Made by a program: the position numbers and the translations under genes
DNA from: Fusobacterium varium
GTDB lineage: Bacteria > Fusobacteriota > Fusobacteriia > Fusobacteriales > Fusobacteriaceae
Reading direction: 5' to 3'
Assembly (NCBI GenBank): GCA_002356455.1
Contig: AP017968.1
Span: 744,001 to 808,000 of the forward strand
Length of the DNA: 64,000 bases
Part shown: in pieces, positions 61,385-64,000 of the stretch
Layout: each line of letters begins with the position of its first letter
Numbering within the stretch: position 1 is the first letter of the stretch
Notes under the pieces: generated by a model
What the model was told of the DNA's origin: nothing
Databases searched by the model: none
Seen by the model: only the letters and a program-made list of their open reading frames with translations

Positions 61385-62284
61385 ATGGGTTTTTTTTCTT
61401 TGAATAAAAAGAATTTTTCATTAAATAAAAGCAGAAAAAAATACGTGACTTTAACAGTAGAAAGTACAGAAGATCAAGTAGAACAGAAGGATACAAAGCA
61501 TATAGATAATAAGTCAACAGGACTATGGGTAAAATGCCCTCAATGTCAGGAAATTTTATATAAAGTTGACATAGAAGGAAATTTGAAAAAATGCAGTCAT
61601 TGTGATTATTATTTTGAAATGACAGCAAGGGAAAGAATAGCTCTATTGATAGATGAGGGAACTTTTAAAGAGGAAGATTCAGAACTTGAATCTGTAAATC
61701 CACTTAATTTTCCAGGTTATGAAGAAAAAAATAGAAAAGCTAGAAATGAATGTGATATGAGAGAAGGTGTTATCTCTGGAACAGGAGATATCAACGGAAT
61801 AAAAGTGAGCATTGCAGCCATGGATTTTAAATTTATGGGTGGAAGTATGGGTTCTGTAGTTGGAGAAAAAATTACAAGAGCTATGGAAAAAGGACTTAAG
61901 GAAAGAATTCCAGTCATTGTTGTTGCTACTTCTGGTGGAGCAAGAATGCATGAAGGAATATTATCTTTGATGCAGATGGCAAAAACTTCAGCAGCAGCAG
62001 AAAAATTAAGAATAGCAGGAGTACCATTTATAGCTGTTCCTGTAAACCCTACTACTGGAGGGGTAACAGCTTCTTTTGCTATGCTTGGAGATATAATAGT
62101 GAGTGAACCTAAAGCTATGATTGGATTTGCAGGGAAAAGGGTTATAGAACAAACTATAAAACAAAAACTTCCTGATGAATTCCAGACAAGTGAATTTTTA
62201 CAAAAAAGCGGAATGGTTGATGTAATAACTAAAAGGGAAGACATGAAAAATACATTACATACTATTCTAAGTAATTTAATATAA
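61385..62284 (+). CDS. accD: Acetyl-CoA carboxylase carboxyltransferase beta subunit
   Basis: 299 aa. Zinc ribbon Cys51, Cys54, Cys70, Cys73 (CPQCQ...CSHC) followed by the crotonase-fold carboxyltransferase with GGARMHEGILSLMQMAKT and TTGGVTASFAMLGD. Forms the alpha2-beta2 transferase with AccA, encoded 19 nt downstream, making malonyl-CoA for fatty acid synthesis. accB and accC are not in this window. Confidence 0.96.
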   Translation: MGFFSLNKKNFSLNKSRKKYVTLTVESTEDQVEQKDTKHIDNKSTGLWVKCPQCQEILYKVDIEGNLKKCSHCDYYFEMTARERIALLIDEGTFKEEDSELESVNPLNFPGYEEKNRKARNECDMREGVISGTGDINGIKVSIAAMDFKFMGGSMGSVVGEKITRAMEKGLKERIPVIVVATSGGARMHEGILSLMQMAKTSAAAEKLRIAGVPFIAVPVNPTTGGVTASFAMLGDIIVSEPKAMIGFAGKRVIEQTIKQKLPDEFQTSEFLQKSGMVDVITKREDMKNTLHTILSNLI

Positions 62285-62303
62285 ACTTAGGTAGGAGGAA
62301 AAG

Positions 62304-63260
62304 ATGGAATTTGAATTTGAAAAGGAAATAACTGAAATTGAGAAAAAAATAGAGGAATTGCAAAAATTTTCCGAAGAAAAAGGTATAGATTTATCTGGTG
62401 AGATAGAAAAATTTAAGAAAACAAGAGATGAAAAACTAAAAACAATATATAAAAATCTGAGTTCATGGGATAAAGTCTTTGTAGCAAGACATCCAGAAAG
62501 ACCATATACGCTGGATTATATAGAGAATATGACTACAGACTTTCTAGAGCTTCATGGAGATAGATTATTCAAGGATGATCCTGCAATAGTTGGAGGTTTT
62601 TGTAAAATTGATGGTAAGAAAGTATTAATAGTTGGACATCAAAAAGGAAGAACTACTGATGAAAAAATTTACAGAAACTTTGGAATGGCTAATCCTGAAG
62701 GCTATAGAAAAGCTTTAAGACTTTTTAAAATGGCTGAAAGATTTTCAATTCCTATTTTAACATTTATTGATACTCCAGGAGCATATCCAGGATTAGAAGC
62801 TGAAGAACATGGACAGGGAGAAGCTATTGCCAGAAATCTTATGGAAATGAGTGGACTTAAAGTTCCAGTTATTTCTGTAGTTATTGGAGAAGGTGGAAGT
62901 GGAGGAGCACTTGGACTTGGAGTTTCAGATAAAATATTTATGCTGGAAAATTCAGTATATTCAGTTATTTCACCAGAAGGATGTGCAGCAATATTATACA
63001 AAGATGCTTCAAGAGCTGAAGAAGCAGCAGAAAGTTTAAAAATATCTGCTCAAAGTTTATTCAGACTTGGAGTTATTGATGGTATCATAGAAGAACCTTT
63101 AGGAGGAGCTCACAGAGATCATAAATGTATAGCTCTTAACCTAAAAAATATCATTTTATCATCATTTTCTGAATTAGAAAAAATATCAGTGGAAGAACTA
63201 GTAGAAAATAGATATAATAAGTTTAGAAAGATGGGTTCTTTTATTGGGACTGAGATTTAA
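62304..63260 (+). CDS. accA: Acetyl-CoA carboxylase carboxyltransferase alpha subunit
   Basis: 318 aa, normal length. N-terminal helical hairpin ([17 protein letters not shown]), [33 protein letters not shown] (central part) and [15 protein letters not shown], which holds the oxyanion-hole glycines. Partner of AccD in the same operon. Confidence 0.97.
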   Translation: MEFEFEKEITEIEKKIEELQKFSEEKGIDLSGEIEKFKKTRDEKLKTIYKNLSSWDKVFVARHPERPYTLDYIENMTTDFLELHGDRLFKDDPAIVGGFCKIDGKKVLIVGHQKGRTTDEKIYRNFGMANPEGYRKALRLFKMAERFSIPILTFIDTPGAYPGLEAEEHGQGEAIARNLMEMSGLKVPVISVVIGEGGSGGALGLGVSDKIFMLENSVYSVISPEGCAAILYKDASRAEEAAESLKISAQSLFRLGVIDGIIEEPLGGAHRDHKCIALNLKNIILSSFSELEKISVEELVENRYNKFRKMGSFIGTEI

Positions 63261-63276
63261 AGGAGATTGATATATA

Positions 63277-64000
63277 ATGAAAAAAATAGCAATATTGACA
63301 AGTGGTGGAGATTCTCCTGGAATGAATGCCGCTATCAGATCTGCAGCTAAAATAGCAATGAGTAAAGGAATAAAAGTATATGGGATTCAAAGAGGATATT
63401 TAGGAATGCTTAATGATGAAATTTTTCCGATGGATGATCGTTTTGTATCTGGAATAATAGACAGAGGAGGAACTCGTTTATTAACAGCAAGATGTCTTGA
63501 ATTCAAAGACCCTAAATTCAGAGCTATTGCAGCACATAATCTTAAAAAAAGAGAGATAGAAGGAATAGTTGTAATTGGAGGAGATGGATCTTATCGTGGA
63601 GCTGATGCACTTTCTAAAGAACATGGTATAAAAGTAGTTGGAATACCTGGTACAATAGATAATGACATCAAAGGAACTGATTTTACCCTTGGATTTGATA
63701 CATGTCTTAATACTATTCTTGATGCTATATCAAAAATAAGAGATACAGCTACTTCTCATGAAAGAACTATTCTTATAGAAGTAATGGGAAGACATGCAGG
63801 TGATTTAGCTCTTCAGGCTTGTATTGCTGGTGGAGGAGATGGAGTTCTTATTCCTGAAATGGATAATCCTATTGAACTTCTTGCTCTGCAAATAAAAGAA
63901 AGAAGAAAACATGGAAAACTTCATGATATAGTTTTGGTTGCTGAAGGTGTAGGAAAAGTACAAGATATAGAAGCAGCTTTAAAAGAGAGAATAACTACAG
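63277..64000 (+). CDS. pfkA: 6-phosphofructokinase (partial, C-terminus beyond the window)
   Basis: 241 codons visible. ATP-dependent PfkA: LTSGGDSPGMNAAIRSA at residue 7, GGDGSYRGA, PGTIDNDIKGTDFTLGFDT (catalytic Asp in TIDND) and EVMGRHAGDLAL. Phosphorylates fructose 6-phosphate, the committing step of glycolysis. GGAG is 8 nt upstream and the gene begins 16 nt after accA, so glycolysis and fatty acid synthesis genes share a transcript, as in some Firmicutes. Confidence 0.95.
   Translation, partial: MKKIAILTSGGDSPGMNAAIRSAAKIAMSKGIKVYGIQRGYLGMLNDEIFPMDDRFVSGIIDRGGTRLLTARCLEFKDPKFRAIAAHNLKKREIEGIVVIGGDGSYRGADALSKEHGIKVVGIPGTIDNDIKGTDFTLGFDTCLNTILDAISKIRDTATSHERTILIEVMGRHAGDLALQACIAGGGDGVLIPEMDNPIELLALQIKERRKHGKLHDIVLVAEGVGKVQDIEAALKERITT

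Noticed and set aside
61717-62244. 175-aa minus-strand frame opposite accD
   Set aside because: Antisense to a certain gene, with no start signal; open only because of AT-rich codon bias. The same holds for the long antisense frames over the MFS, secD and NCS2 genes.
1-64000. tRNA, rRNA or prophage genes
   Set aside because: Scanning the intergenic spaces by eye showed no cloverleaf with a CCA-type end, no rRNA sequence, and no phage structural or integrase genes; a tRNAscan run would settle the tRNA point.

Overview
The window is AT-rich chromosomal DNA from a Gram-negative anaerobe, almost certainly a Fusobacterium. The reasons are three FomA-type major outer-membrane porins in tandem, a complete set of LPS-transport genes (LptB, C/A, D, F and G) with an ADP-heptose enzyme, very AGA- and ATA-rich codon use, and a citrate-lyase maturation pair. 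I cannot fix the species from sequence alone; one of the larger-genome fusobacteria (the varium/ulcerans/mortiferum group) would fit.

Layout. 1-1690 (minus strand) holds trkH (cut by the window edge) and trkA for K+ uptake. 1832-7258 is an array of three fomA-like porin genes. Each has the same structured leader, the same ribosome-binding site and a related terminator. Between copies 1 and 2 lies about 450 bp without a gene, made of a degenerate tandem repeat with C-rich hairpins and a strong plus-strand terminator. Between copies 2 and 3 lies a small-protein/zeta-toxin pair. 7341-8636 is an IS3-family element with a programmed -1 frameshift site, inserted directly upstream of a secreted protein of unknown function.

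9273-20243 is mostly housekeeping: coaX; a tmcAL-MFS-comEC-like-M50 protease-IMPACT operon; a YwaF-like membrane protein and an RNase H on the minus strand; rpmE; upp; and a Nudix-hldE-tsaE-tsaB operon. 20402-22436 encodes a triple-rubredoxin flavoprotein and thioredoxin. 22580-28259 is lptD-thrS.

28419-40686 is a long same-strand run: dus, mutS, an unusually long LptC/LptA-like bridge protein, lptB, alaS, ruvX, secD, secF. 40790-50826 is a second run: alr, rlmI-like, cvpA, lptF, lptG, an M16 peptidase, dut, rodA, an rlu-type pseudouridine synthase and an NCS2 permease. With lptD, almost the whole LPS export machine is therefore encoded here in three separate blocks.

51080-55660 is an accessory metabolic block: DUF401 transporter, MalY/PatB-type C-S lyase, APC permease and a peroxiredoxin-like protein. 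An IS1182-family element (55689-57465) separates it from a convergent MarR regulator. 58194-61163 (minus) carries a fused citXG, citC and a lipoprotein; no citrate lyase subunit genes are in view. 61385-64000 is accD-accA-pfkA, the last cut by the window edge.

The most interesting region is 1832-7258. The porin leaders share a GNRA-capped hairpin and an AGGGGAGAT ribosome-binding site, and the non-coding interval between two of the porins carries an exact 9-nt complement to that site plus several C-rich loops. That is the arrangement expected of an sRNA acting on porin translation.
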